Positions 38,643-53,800 of a stretch of 64,000 nucleotides of DNA are shown in pieces; position 1 is the first letter of the stretch; each line of letters starts with the position of its first letter. The position numbers were made by a program, and so were the translations under genes. The notes beneath the pieces were generated by a model that worked only from the letters and a program-made list of their open reading frames with translations, was not told the origin of the DNA and did not search any database. Source of the stretch: Lucifuga dentata (Eukaryota > Chordata > Actinopteri > Ophidiiformes > Bythitidae); assembly GCA_014773175.1 (NCBI GenBank), contig VXCM01000135.1, forward strand, positions 140,182-204,181, read 5' to 3'.

Positions 38643-39840
38643 TTGATACTTACATTGGTTCCTCTGTCGCAGTAATCTCTTCCTCCAGCTCTATGGCCTG
38701 TTTATGCCACAGTGGTTTTGCCTCAACTGGGAGCGTCTCTACAATGAATGAAATAGAAGAGACAGAGTTTGAACCTCACATGAAAAATACAGTATCTGTG
38801 TTTGCTTTTGTTTGGTTTCTGGCATTGACACAGACCAAAAGCTTCGAAATTAGTCTGCAGGCTATGGGAGAAATTTGTACAACTCCTTGGTGAGTCCTGA
38901 GTCCAACAAAGATCTGCTCATTAGAAATAGAAACTACGGTGGGAACGAAAAGGTGGAAACTAAGATAATCATTACTCCTCTCTTGAATAAATGAATATTG
39001 CCACATCTGAGATTTGAAGACAATGGAGCACAAGTTTAGTGTTTTCAACGTGAAAATCCCCAAACTAACCCACCTATAGGCTTGTAGCAGGGCACAGTGA
39101 CCAGGCACTCCTCCTTGATGTGAGGTTTGGTGGTGGGGTTGCAACCTCCAGCATGGAGTCCCCGATGATCAATGCATAACACCACCCTGTAGCGGAGACC
39201 CTGACCACAGGTCACTGTACACTGGTGATGACAGGACAGGACAGACGATACATTAGCAGCTAAGAGAGATAGTCTATAAATGGCTGACATCGATATGACA
39301 ACTGTCACACTGTCATATCGATGTCATTTCATAACATCTTTCAGAATTTGATACAAATAGTGATACAGTTTTGAAGATACCAAGACACTTCCTGATGAAG
39401 TCTTTCATGGAAAACTCACGGCGATGTTTAGAGCCCTGTTCCATGACCTATGTCCCTGAATCTCTCAGCGATGAAAATTAAAAAAAAGAAACCTACAAAA
39501 ATCCCTGCAAATCTCCTCTCTGCTCAGGGGTGAATTTTGTGTATCCTCTGCCAAAACAAACATTTAAGGGCAAGTTCACAAGAAAGAATGTGCAAGGTAA
39601 ACAGCGTCCCAGGTTTTTAGGGGGCCACAAATCTGGCTCCCTGGGCCCCAGCTTCTGCCCGTATGGATAGTAAGGTTTAAACACCCCCTTAAGGAAGTTC
39701 CAATGAACATTTATGATCGGATAATCTGAATGCAACTCCACATAAGTCAAGAGTTACTATGTTGACCAGCCAGGTGCCATCTCTCTTACAGCCAGCAAGC
39801 AAGCCAGGAATGTTGATCAGATCCATGCATCGAGAGACAG

Positions 39841-39890
<50 letters not shown>

Positions 39891-42800
39891 CAGCGATTCC
39901 ATATGCGCTGTTGACTTTGGGTTCTTAATTAAAGCTTTGTTTGTTTTGGATGGTGCGTTCAGGGACATAAGGACATGAGTGTTGGATGACAGTTAAATTG
40001 GGTTAGCAGGGCTACTGGTAACCACATAGGATGTTCTGTTTTAACACGTGTAGCGTTAGCAGTTACAAGTGTCGCTGTCATGTTGAGAACGCTGCTTGAC
40101 GTCTGAGGGGAAGACAGAATTACAGGTCAAACTTTGGGGCGAGTGTATTTTTTTGTTTCACCCACAGAGGGATAATGATGTTTTTAAATTTTTTTCTAAC
40201 TCCATGGGTTAATTAGGGCCCACTGTGGTGAATCATAAACTATAAAGATAAATTAGCTATGTGCAAATATGTGACTGCCTGGCCAGGTGGTAACAACTAC
40301 AGCCCACAAAAAAACTTCACGTACATTTGGTTTCTGGGCATTTTAGCTCTCTCTGCCTTTCTAATTCTGTGATGTAATGCTTAATCATTAACGAGCTGCT
40401 GCTATTTTATGCAAGCATAGTTGCTTTCTTATGACGACAGTACGAAAGCTGGATTGTGAAGTAATGTTAAAATAACCATAAGGACAATAAAAAAAATACT
40501 CAAGTTTGAGCAAAATATTCAAAAACAGAGCAGAGAAGGGCACCCACAGGTGACCACTCCTGTGCCAGCCAGGTGGGGCAGTCGAAGGTGTTGCATGGCT
40601 GCAGGATCGCTGTCTTGGGGGAATAGAGACACTTCCACTCATCAGTGGGGGTCATGGTACCCTGCATGTCTTCCTCCACGCAGGATACTGAACGACTCTG
40701 GATGCCCCCGCCGCAGGAGGTGGAGCAGGCCGTCCAGGGACTGCTCTCCCATCTGATCCAATAAGATAAGTCACATCTCCAAGAAATCTGAGATATACAC
40801 TAAAAGATACTTGTGTTTGCATGACCTTATGTTGCGTGTATTTTTGGGTTCAGGTGTCACTGATTTTTCCTCATACAGTACATACCGAGGTAGGGGGTGG
40901 TACAGGTCATAGGGCATGATTTGCTTGTAGCCATCACTGAAAAGCAGAATGAATTAAAATATGAGGATTTCAGGTACAAAGCCCATAATGGAAACCTATC
41001 TTTTCTCATTTTAACATGTATCTAACCAACTAATGATTAATAAAGATCGATTTCTAACCTGGCGAGGCAGGGCTCCATGTTACACTCCTGGAGTTTGGGT
41101 TTAGGTTTGATGTTCTCTGGGTAGTAATGGCAGTACTGGTCCACAACCACCCGATTGCTTCGTAGGTCAAAGCATTCTGCTGAGGTTAGCTGGTACCCTA
41201 CAACCAAAGAAATCTCAGTCAAAAGCCACAAAGACTGACATACGTAGTGAATCAATAATTTTATCATTAAAAATGAATCAAGCATCTGAAAAAGAGGAGA
41301 AGCTGTTAACATGACAGGTTAAGTTTAATGTCTTCAGTCGCCTCATTCGTCATGAAATTAAAGTAAAGCCGAGAACAGCAAGTTCATTGCATCTCATACT
41401 GTGGGCATCTGCGTCAGACTAAAATATTAAGTTTGATGAAGTCAAACTGTGTGATGAATGCCTGGTAAATCGTAACACTTTGCTGGCTTGTCATCCGTCT
41501 GTGCTGGAAGACGTGGGTCATAGCAGCACTCAAATTGAGAGATTTTGGACATAAAGTTCCAACAGGCTTCTTTGGTTGCACTAAATTAGTCGTCAATGGA
41601 ACTGTCTCACACTGCGATCTAGGACCACCGTTTCAGACAACCGAAGATTTCATCACGATTCTCTCACAATTAATAAAAAGCCCAAAATTACAGAGTCTGT
41701 AGGAGCCTAGAGTCTAAGCTTTCAATCAGTTGGCTAGCAATTTTGCACAACATTGAGTCTAGTTTCATAATGCCATCAGTGCAGGTCCTTTCATACCTCC
41801 ACCACATGTGACAGAGCAGGGGAAGAAGTCAGTCTCTCTCCAGCGGTGGATGATGGGCTGGTAGTAGATGTGCTGGATGACGCTGTCTGCTCCACTAGCA
41901 AACTGCACCTACAGAAACAGTTTTCTGAGGTAATTATTGACTCAAATTCTGGGATATAGTAATTAGACAGAAGTATACATCATATGACAATCCCAATCCT
42001 CAAACATTCATTGACCAAGTTGTACTTGCTTTGAATAAATAAATATGGACAGATGCCATTTTTAAACTGTCATAATCATTTCAGTGAAGCAAGCCTGAAG
42101 CTTGTTTCCAGATGAATATAGTTGTTTTCTTTTCTCATTTACAAAGGTAAGTGATCAGATACAGGCAGACACATGAGGAGTGCTACGCCTACTGAGTAAT
42201 GTCTGATTTGCAATGGTATTTAGTTTGGTTTATTTGCTGGATTAGCACCGAGGCCCAATATAAAATCGAAGTTAGAGAATATTATGCTCTCAGGAGAGAA
42301 ACTTCACATGAGACATAGCTTTGGTCATGTTGCTAAGGCAAAAGTGAGGAGTGAAGTGAATAATACCTGGAATTGATGGATTAGAAGGTTTGTAAAGTTC
42401 CACTTAAGTGTTTTAGATTATTTTCCACCAATTAGTCGCCCACATTTAAACCAAAACAATACAAAAATGATTAATGTTAATCCCTTCTCACTGTTTTTAA
42501 AGCTACCTAAAAAAAATGATTAAAGCATCAATAGGCAAACTCAGACACTGGTGTAAATAGACAGAGCCACCACGAATGTCAGTTTCTGTATTTTCCAAAG
42601 TTCAACACCTTATTACAGAAGATAATTCATCATTTCTTGAATAAGTAGCAGATGATTTGATTAGCACAATGCATCTTAATGGAAAACAAAGCAGACTAAT
42701 GTTTTTAAATGAGGCTATAAGTGTGCATAAAGTGTGCTTCGTTGATGGATTTCTAAAAGACATTTTGTAGACTTTAATAAATATTTCATCATTAAGTTTT

Positions 42801-45800
42801 CTTCCACACTCGTATTAAAGAAAAGCCCAAAGATAGATTTTTCCTACAAGGCGTATAAATAAAACTCATTCACTTTCATTTGTCTACAGTGGAAAATCTG
42901 TCTGGCAGCTTTTTAAATATGATTTTCCTTAAGTCCACACTTTTCCAACACCACAATGTAAACTGGCTGTCTGCCTCAAAACAGATCAGCAAATGATGCA
43001 TTTTCTGCACAGGCTCTCAGATTTCTGTCTCCTGCATTCCTATTTATTGTCCGATCATGACTTATGTTTAGGGTTAGAGGGTGTGTTTTCACTGGCGGTT
43101 TCCAGTCCATGGCCTGTATAATTTCTAATGTCCACCCACTGGCTCGAAAAATCCTCTGCTAGACTACTGAACTTTTTCCAAGATGTTAATTACTGAATAG
43201 AACAATAAATAGAAAGGAGTGAACTTGATGCCTGAGTTGCATCAGAATGAAAATGTGGAGACTTAGCGCATGACTAACCAGACCCCTTGACTGCACACCT
43301 TCGGTCTGCAATCATGTGTCATCAAGAACCGCGTGTGTTTTTTCATCCTTTGCCAGACTCCAGAAGCTGATTTCAGTGATTAGCAACATGTTCAAATCCA
43401 GAGGGGGAACTAGTCAATAAAATCAGCGGGGGTGTCGTGATTGGTTGGGATAGAAATTAGCATTCGCCCACTCATAAATGGAAACCACTGTTCAACATCT
43501 TTGCCAAAAATGGGGAAAAAAGGCAGAAATTAGAATGGGGATGTTGGCAACCACGTGTCATTCCAATCACTGAACCAGGTGATTTTACAGAATATTTCCA
43601 TCTCTGTGGCTAAACGTGGGATAATCAGTAAACCACCTGGTGTAAGGTTTTGCTGGAATCAAAGCCTTTGTACTCCTGACGCGACCATTTCTAGCTGCAT
43701 ACAGTTGGAAGGTCATATAAAAGGGTTAAACCATGCAATAATCAATTAAAGCTGCAGTTTTAATAAATGAAAATTAGTGCGGATACTCTCCAAACCTTTT
43801 CCAGAATGTAAGTGGTTGAGCTGTCCATTGGAAGCTTGTTCCTAATGAATTAGCTAAAAGCACAAAGTTACACTGAATGATGCTTGTTATGATCCATAAA
43901 GCAATACAATTACAACTTTTAAACTCTTTATAAAGTACCAAATTCTTAATAATTCTTAAAAAATGTAAGAAGTAAATGTGGTTTAATGATCAGCAGTATT
44001 ACACTTTTTCGGAAAATTCAAGGCCAAAAATTCTCAAGTCCACCATCATTCAAAGATAAATTTCATGAAGGTCCATTTACACCATGGAGCTACATTAAAT
44101 CAAACATGGCAGCCAAAGACATGAAACCATTTGAATCATAACAGACGCATCATTAAGCCAAAAAACGATCACTGGCATCAGAGTCACAAATGACTCCATT
44201 TCTTTTGTTTTTATTTCGTGACATATTGCTTCAAATACACATTGTCCGTCAAAAGAGTAAATGAAACAAAAAATTATTTGCCACAAACCTGTCCAAGTAT
44301 CTTAAAATCTAAACAAGCAAAATCGATTCTCCTTTGAACTCTGCATGACATGGCGAGTTCGCCAGGAGTTCATGGAAACAAGAACCTTATCCGAGGCCAG
44401 TGTGCATGGGTTATTTTCAGAGCTTTAGATAGCAAAAACTAGAGCCTTAAGTTTAGCTGCAGGAAAAACATCAAATATATCCTGGTGATGTTGACAGTAC
44501 AGTAAGGCTGGTTGTGATCATTTTTAAAGAATCAAACAAGTTCAAGCCTTTACTAATGAGTCTGAAGACTGCAGGATTAAGGTACCAGATGAGATTCAAA
44601 AAAAAAAAAAAAAAAAANAAAAAAAAAAAAAAAAAAATCAAACTTTCATTAATATTTTTGTGAGTGATGCAAAGCAGGCTAGCAACCTATCTAGTTTGTC
44701 CACCCTGAAATTTCCAATTTGGTTTGAAATATTGATTTTTCAGCTCTTACTTTGATGGTGAAGTCGGCTCCAAGTGGGCCGGTGATTCTCAGGACTTCCT
44801 TATCGGAAAGCTTCTGGAAGTCCATGGTAGTGTTTTCCAGGTGGTACTGCCCTGACTTATTCAAGACAAGTTCACCTTTCACCCCTTGTAACGTCTTACT
44901 CTCCACATCTAAAGAGGAAGGAAATTGATAGCGGTACTGATGATCATTGATTGTTGATGCCAATATTACAGATTCAGCCAAAAACAAACTCAATATAAGC
45001 AGTGCAAGTAAACCGTAAATGTGCTGATATCATCTGTGTCAGTGATCTTTGCCAGAGCATTCTTTTGGCAGCTCAAGGTTGATATGATAGCATGTGAGAT
45101 CATAATTTTTATATTTTAAATGTAGTGTCACTGCAAATAAAAGCAGATGTAATTGAAATGTTGAAATACTGAAAAAATGACTTTTAATTTATCACAGATC
45201 CTTAAGAAATACATGTCAGATTACTTCAGTTCCACAAGAGACACAAACTGAGTAAGTCTTCCTGCAGGCAAGCGAGCTTTTCCACTATTTGACCGCACTT
45301 CAACCTTGGCCTAACAGGGTTATGTGTGATTCCAGCACGTACGTTTAAACAAAAACAAAGAGAAGCAAAGGAACAAGCAGTAACCAGCAGCAGTCATCGT
45401 TTGTCTACCCACAGATGGTTATAATTTAGGTGCCCTCGGCCAAAAGAATGGGGGAAATGTTTAATGAAAAATCTGTCCATTCAGAAAAGAAGTATTTTTG
45501 GCCCAGATATCTGTAAACTAACTGGAGGAAAGGATAGGTACAGAGATGGAACATTTGCTATCGATTTGATCCAGCGGGGAGTCTGATGCCAATACTCTGA
45601 CATCAGTGATCGTTGCCAGAAAGATTTGGAATATTGGTCTGATCGGACCAGCGCAAGGGGAAGAAATAAAAATCTCTTCTGTGTATTCTACTCCTACTAC
45701 TTTATGACAGAGCCCATAAAATTTATATTTATATATATTTGGTTCAGTCATTGTTTGGAAAGAAAAAGTTTTGACAGATTATTTGGATGAGATATTTGTT

Positions 45801-48800
45801 AAAAAGCCATTCAGATGACAGCTTGCTGGTACAAGTATATAACATTTTAAATATGATTCAGACTAGTGCAAACAAGATTATAACAATCTTTTTTGATACA
45901 ATGTCAAAGTTTTGCAAGGACTGTGAAGTCTTTAATCATATAAAGAAGAAACAAACATTTCTTTATGCATTGCAAGTCTTTCAAATATAGTAAAACTTTA
46001 AATTCAAAGACTATAAGCAGATTATTTTGTTCAGTTGTGTAAGAAGCATGGCCAAATTGATACTGTACATCATTCATATTCAGCTGTTTTGGATGGAAAG
46101 GCACCCTGGACCTACCAGGACTTACACAAGTGATCCGGGCCTTTCAGAACCAGACGTACGTGACGACTCCTATAGGGGATGACGACAACAGTGTCCTCAG
46201 CTTTAGAGACAGACAGACAAACAAGCAGAGGGACAGACCATGAAGAGTTAAAACAAGGGAATATCCAAATATATGCAATTAAATGTCAGTAATTCAATAT
46301 AATCACACCTAGCCAGTCAAAAAGAAATTGGATTAGACTAATGTAAGACAAATGTAATATAATTATAATCATGTAATTTAAAACAACTTATGGGTCAAAA
46401 GTGATCTTGTTTTCATTAAAACAGGGGAAAAATGCCTTTACTTTTTCCTGAAGTATGCTGGGATTTGTAGTGTCCCCGCACTAATCTGCAGGATGAACCG
46501 TCTCCATTGCAAACGCCGCAGTTGTCTTCCTTGGCTGTGCTCCCCAAGTCCTGATCACAGCCTACAATCTAACAAGACATAGAAATACAAAGAAAAAGCA
46601 TTTAAAATGTGGGGAAACTACTGTTAATTCTGTAATCTTTTTCAAACTGTGATGCATGTACCGCTATGGTACCTGAAGTGCCGCCTGGTGGTACGCCAGA
46701 TCCTTCTGGAAATTTCCAAAGGGAATCAAAACAATTGAAGTCTATGGAAATTCTGTTATTGTAACAATTTTTTTTACAAATAAAATGGCTTCCATTAAGA
46801 TTTAGGTTTTAATTTAATTATTACTCTCTTTTAACTTAAGGTTTCAAATTAAAATAGTCCAATTCCTCCCATGTGCACACTATGTATTTCTGTTTAACGT
46901 GTGACGGGAGGGGTTTGGACCCAAATGCAGCACACAGTACAACTCTGACAAGTAAAGTTCTTTAATAGAGCTCACAGTCCAACACAGAGGCAGGCAGAAA
47001 AACTGGCAGGACAAAGTGCCTACACTAACACAGTCAAACAAAGAGTCCAAACGCAGAGACTGGAATCGGAGTCGGGGACAGAAGGCAGAGGTGGTGACCA
47101 GGGGGCCAACGAGCAGAATAGTCCAAAACAGGCCGAGTCGGTAACAGAAGGTCAGTCCACAAATGAACGCTGGAATGTCTCGCATCGGGGATGGCAAAGA
47201 ACAATCTGGCAAAGGGTGAGTGTGAGACTGGGGTTTAAATCCATGCTTAATTGGTACCAAATAGGTGACAGCGTCCAAACCTGTAATGAATCAGGCTGAT
47301 GAATGGAGGTGAGGAGCTGAAGACCAGGCAGGCAGAAATGGCAGGTGAGTAGCTGAGGACCAGGCATGCAGAAATGGCAGGTGAGTGGCTGACCAGACAT
47401 GCAGAACTGTGACATAACGTAGGTGGTATAACCATTGCTCTAGTCCTTTAGAGCTAAGCTCTTCAATAAATCTGTTTCCCTTCAAATCATGAAAATGTTT
47501 TTATGAACACAGTGACCTGCTGACTTATTCATACCAAATCTATTCTTTGTATTTCTAAGAAAGCATTAAATGTCTCATTTGAGCTGATAATGTTTTTTCC
47601 AAAAAATGTTCCTGAGTGTTTTCTATTAAATCTCCAACCATTCGTAGTTGAGTGATGGAGTTTTTCACGTTATGTCAGTAAAAAAAAAAAAAAAAAAAAA
47701 AAAAGGCAAAACTGCAGTGTGATTCTAAGCCTGGTAAGCGGGCGGATTAAAATCCTCACGTGTCTCTGCACACACAATGCCTTGGGATGTAATTCCATTC
47801 AAGCAGGAAAAAATGTATTGTAAACTATTTCCTGGACTGTCAGTCAAAATCCCTATCTCAAATATTATTCTCATTTGGTATTCATTCACAAAGCAGATGG
47901 TGGTGTTAGCATAAAGCAACACTTTGCTGGATTTAGTCACAGTTCATTTAGTTACTGCATCACACCTGGTTTCTGATCTTCTAACAAAGCAGTATAGGTC
48001 GTAAAAAAGTAAACTGGGCTAAAAGAGTTAAAATCGAGATGCAGCATATGCAGCAGTAACACGTCTTATGAATGAAGTGCCTTTGTTTCGCAAAGATTTT
48101 GAATCCTAAAAAGCTGGACAGCATCTTAATGTAAAGCTACAAGTTGCGAATTTACAAATGACAAGAATGTGTGATGTGGTTTTAGGGTGCATTCAGAAAA
48201 TGTATGTCTCCACCAGGGAATATAGTCCCAGGAGAAGACCACTTTTACAGAGAAATTAAAAAATCACTCCTTCTACATTCTGACATACGTTAGCGGTCAA
48301 AGCATTAAATTTTAAGTTGGTGCATCACCTGAACATTTGATTTTAAAAGATTACGGGATTTGGAAAAATAACAGGAAAACTAATATATAGTTTTATGTTT
48401 TGGAAATTATTAATGTGTATGTAGTTAGTATTAACTGGGCTTAAACATGCAAAATTGCCAAGATTGTCCTTTACAAAGTGCACAGAACAGGTTAATTTCC
48501 TGTTTCTGTACAATATATAATCAAGAATCATTTGATGGCAGAACTCAGACTCTTTCTCCTACCTGACAGACTCCACTGATACACATGTCCAAAGATTCCG
48601 TGTAACAGCGAGTCCCATCCAGGACTTTGGGTGCCAATTCCACCACAAGGCCTGAACCCTTGGCTTTGCACTTGAGCGCACAGGGGTTGTCTGGGTCATT
48701 GTACACAGGCAGCCACTCATGGTACTGGCCCTGATATCGCACGTCTGCATGAGCTGAACACTGCTGAGCACGAAAGTCACCAGCATCCAGAGGGCAGTCC

Positions 48801-50806
48801 TGAGATAACACAAAAAAGAAAATATTTCAGCAACATTTTTATATATTGGACCCTGGGTCAACTCTGGCCATTAATGAATTAAAAGAAAACAATCAGTTGT
48901 CACACAACACTGTTGCACTTTCTCTCACACAGTGGGGTTCCTGCGTGATCATAAAACCTGGTAATATTTTCGTAGTTCATTTCTTCATCACAGTTTGCCA
49001 TTTCCACAAGAGAAAACCACTTGAAAGCACTATTGACATCCATTACATAAAAATGAGTTAGCTGAACTTACCACATTACTGCATGTGCGATATTTGATAT
49101 TCTGCCCTTCACAGGTCCTGGAGGAGAAAAATGAACATGTGGGTGAACCGGCTTTGGGGGTGAACGATAAAACAAACCACAATACACACCAGTAATCTAC
49201 GGGTNTTTTTTTTTTTTTTTTTTGAATTTGGGTGAAGTATGTAATCCTACTGTGATGATGTGGCAACCCACAAACATGGGCTTACATGTAATATAGAGAC
49301 AAAACAAGTTATCTTCGGTGATGTGTTCACAGAGTTTTTAACAGTCAAATTCATACAATTTGACCATTTCACTTGAAAATAAACTCAAGAACAACTCTGA
49401 AAATCTGTGTTTGTACTGAGTAATACAGCAAATACACAGTAAAGTCCTCCAAGCTGCGTCTGCTGAACAGATTGGAGCAGTTTGGCTCTCTGGATGACAG
49501 TCTGCAGTGTCTCAGCCCAAATAATGGAGCTAACCACTTATTGAAAATTAGGACTTTTACGTTCTTTGATGCTGAGTGATGATAAACCATAAATGGTGAC
49601 TATGACAGGCCAATTATCCCAGACCCCAGTGGAAACTAATCAAATGATATTCTTTTGAGTTTGGTAACTTAAGAGGAATTCCACTGTCAGTGGCCCTTTG
49701 CTGATCTGGAATCACAATTGGAGGCAACGTTTTGGAGTTTGGACCTAGGTTTGGACTCGCAGATAAATGAGGGCATAAGGGTTTTTACAGTATTATTTCA
49801 GAGAGTGGAGGGAGTAGATGAGGAGTGTGTGGCATGGCAAGAACATTAGACTCAGCGACAAATCCAGACAGTTTCCTCTGCCAAGTCAAACAGCAGGTCA
49901 TGGAGCCTGAACAATTTCAAAGATTAAGAGTTGAGAGACAGGTAGCAAAGATCCAGGTAAGTGTGAGCAATATATAATCTTAAAAAAGAGGTAAAGGAAT
50001 AAAATGAATTTCCCTTTTCATTTCCTCTTGACTTGAGAAACTACAGAGTGGAGGCCAGTAACTTGGGATTCATCATGGCGTCATCGTAGGTAAGGGTGAA
50101 AGGACCTGGCTGAAATGTCAGAATTCCTGGAGCCAAGACATAACTTCCAGAAGAGGATCCTGCTCCTTCCAACTACCTTGGCTACATCTTGAATTCGAAG
50201 GTGGGGTGACACATGGGGGCAGAGTAACACATGAAACACCATCCTCACTGACTGTATATCTAAATAAGGTGGGGTTACATCTTGGGTGGAAAAGGATTAC
50301 AAATGGGTGAGCATTAGCATTAGCATTGATGAAGATGCAGATGCTCCATATTCCTAGACACAGTGAACAACACAACGAACAAGAAGTTTGGGGTATTTGT
50401 TTTCGGGGATATTTATTTTTTCTTTTGAAAAAATATCCCAGAACACACCTGAGTGGATAATTTCCACCCAGAACAATCAATTCTGATGAAAATCTTTTCA
50501 CTGCTTCTCTTAAAACAACTCAAAATAAAGATGTAAAAAGTTATTAATCTTGACTTCAATGCCCAAGTTGTGGCCTCATAAATAATACCATCATGCTCCA
50601 TCCATATGTCCACGCATGCTTCAAACCCACTGTGCTGTTGTTATTACTGGAGTAAGTGGGGTGTGTTATTCGGTTGGGACTAATGAGGGCCAGGCAACCT
50701 GTGTTTACTCTCAGCTGTACCCAGCATGTGACCTTTTTGGAGGTTGTCTTCCTCTTGTGTATATCAGCAGCAGCAGTGCATCAAATATGGGTCCTAAGTA
50801 TGTGTG

Positions 50807-50840
<34 letters not shown>

Positions 50841-53800
50841 TTTGGAGGGCAGAGAGTTGGAGTGGTGTGGTATTGCTTTGGAGGGGTGTTGCAGGCCCAT
50901 TTCCAGCAACTCTTTCCAAAAGTCACACACAAGGGGCCTTGTGCTGTGCTTTTTTTAATGACGCCGTTTGATCTGCCACCCGGGCCCGGCTACTGGTCCC
51001 TCGTTCCCACGCAACAGTGGGGTGAGGGGTGGAGGTAAACATACCTCCTGGCTTATATACACACGAGCACGCACGTTTACACACACACACTCACACACGC
51101 ACCACCTACATCCTACACGGAGCTCAAACCCCAAACACCTCTTAACATGTCAGTTGCTTTTACACCCAGTAGCATTCTGAGGTTTGCCTGACCAGAAGTT
51201 CTGGGCACATAATGAGGAATGGCTGTTGCTGATATCATGAAATGAATTTCTCAAAAAGCCATTGACCACAATGTTTACAGTGGAGCACGGGGGANGGGGG
51301 GGGTTGTCAGGCACCTTGAGGTTTTGACACAAGTGGAGTCATTTCTTTAAAAATCAAAACTTTCGCTTCTAAGCCTGGGTCACCAGAGACAGATTCATGG
51401 ATACAGCATTGTGAAAGCACCTTATTTCGGTCACGACCTCAAATATGATCTGTTGTGTTTTGTCAGTTTGATTTGATTCATTGTTTTATAATCTTAATTT
51501 CACTGACTGCTCTTGTCAGTGCTGGAACCCCCAGCAGCCAAAGTGGTCTGAGCAGCAAAGCCCAGTGGGTACGTTAAGCGAGAGAGAGAGGAATACATTC
51601 TGAGAACTATAAAATAGAGGAATGCAATGAAGTCACCCTGCAGTTATTTCCCAGTCTATAAATGTGACAACATTTCTACAGAAAACATACTCTCTCGCTT
51701 TCTATGTCCCTTCTTTCTCTCTTGCCTCAAATCCACTTGTAATTGGCCACTTTGCCCAGAACATTTGGCCTCTAGCTTTAATCTTGAAGCCCATTGGGTT
51801 AGTTTAAAGAGTAACCAATCATGAGGATGAAAGGCCTGAGATGTCTAAAGAGTACGTTCCAGTTTGTCCAAAGATTTAAGCCAAGATGATGAGCGGGAAT
51901 CCAGCAAAACAGTCCAAAGCCCACCACACTAAAGCATTATTAAAAGCGACAGGTACTTTGGAAGGGGACATTGAATGTTATGCTCTGATATGTGAAGAGC
52001 TATTACTGATAATCAAATCCCTCTTGTCAATTATGAATTCAAAATTATGACTCAGATGGCTGTCTAGACTGTTTTAGGAGGCGGATGGGCAGGTGATCTC
52101 ATTTGACCCCTTCGGGCTATTTAACAGTCATAAAAAATGTATTTTGAGGACTTCCATTACAGCCCTTGGGACTGGAGCGGGCAATGAGATTTACTCACAC
52201 TATAGGCAAGTCTGTCTGGATCTATTTGGCAGGACCACAGTGAGCAAACCCCTCCTCCTTTCTCCTGAATTTCAAGTCATGATATGGCACTTTAATGGAA
52301 ACCAGTCCAACCTCAGTGAAGACATTGCTCTTTGAGAGGAGATTACCTCAAATAGTGTTTAAGCACACGCTTACAAATTGTCCATGGGATGTTTCCATTT
52401 ATCTGCAGGTCAATGAGGTTCGAACTTGAATTTACACACATTTAATTTATATCCTTGCATCTCTCAAACACTTATACACATATTTCTTTCTATGTTTACA
52501 CTCATCAAAGAGGACTCGTGTTGGATTTTCAATAGGACTTTAAATATATATATATTTACTACTTTTTGAAAAGTATCCTTTGTGACAAGCAGCATCAGAT
52601 GAATTCCAGTCGGTGCCTCACAGGAGGACTTAGTCTCAACTCACAAAATGTTTTACTGCATTTCAGCTGGCAACCCTGCAATTTACTGGTCTGCTTTATT
52701 TGCAAAGGCTTAGAGGGCTTATGGACCAAAAAGTAAAAATTGCCTTATTCTGGCTAATGTAGTAAAGGTTTTTTATATCTTTTCACCTTGCGACAGAGAA
52801 CTTTTTGGACTTTATATAGGTAGATTTTCCAACATTTTTGTTTCTGTGTTTGCCTTACCACAGCACACCTGTAAGAGTATCAGAGAAATATGTAATTTTG
52901 GAAGCACACGTTAGCATTACATTACCATTTTTTAGCTGCTCATTTTGTTACGTAAGAACATGAGGAGCTCTCATAGTGGTATCAACTGAGAGGAAAGGAG
53001 AGCCTTACTTGGAACTGAGGCATCGACGGAGGGAGTAGGAGGCTCCTCCTCCGCAGGTACGGGAGCATTCGCTCCAGGAGCCCCAGGCATCCCACAGGGT
53101 GTCTCTGTCCTCCTCTGATCGAGCCGTCCGTGAGCTCTAGATACCAGGAGAACAGACATGATTTGAGGATGAAAAGAAGTGCAGCATTTATACACAAGAT
53201 CATGGACAGCTCTGAAGAATTTCCAAAGCCTATTTTTCACGATTTTCACCTTCTACAATTCCATTTCTTTAAATTTGAAGCCACAGAAAAAAATGGAGCT
53301 CCAGTGGTAGATTGTCTGTCGTGAATGTTTTTGGCAGGGCATCAAGAAACTCAATCACCAATCAAATATTTAACATGATAAAAAAATATAAGTTCTGTCT
53401 TCCTCCTGAAAATCTAAATTCAGTCTTTGAGCTTCTCAGTCAGAACGCACAAAACCCACGGCACTGACCGCAACTGAATTCAAGGAGCTGTTGAAAGTGA
53501 AACTGGAGTGCGTGAGGGGATGAGAGGGTTAGCAACGAGGCTTACCCAAAAGCTCTCGACCTTTGCCCTCTGCATTTTCCAAAAATTTGAAATGTTCGTC
53601 CTCTCTTAAGCTCCAATGCTTACTCATGTGCCTGACTCCGTTAATTGCATCGCATTGTGTTTGGCTACAGATTTAAGGATACAAGTGTGAGATCCAAGAT
53701 CAATATTATGAGAAGATGAATTTTGTGCCTGCAAGGACAATTTTGCATCTCAGATGTACAGTGACAGCCAAAAAATGAACAGCACCTCCATTTCTCTCTT

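Larger units (their letters stand above)
35896..38653. other. adamtsl1 intron between exons 13 and 14
   Basis: 2.7 kb without coding homology; includes the assembly overlap at 38092-38222 and a (GT)n run just before exon 13. Confidence 0.6.

Noticed and set aside
50814..51038. Reading frames over GT/CA and GA microsatellites (also near 56417, 57798 and 39786)
   Set aside because: These are translations of simple repeats, not genes.
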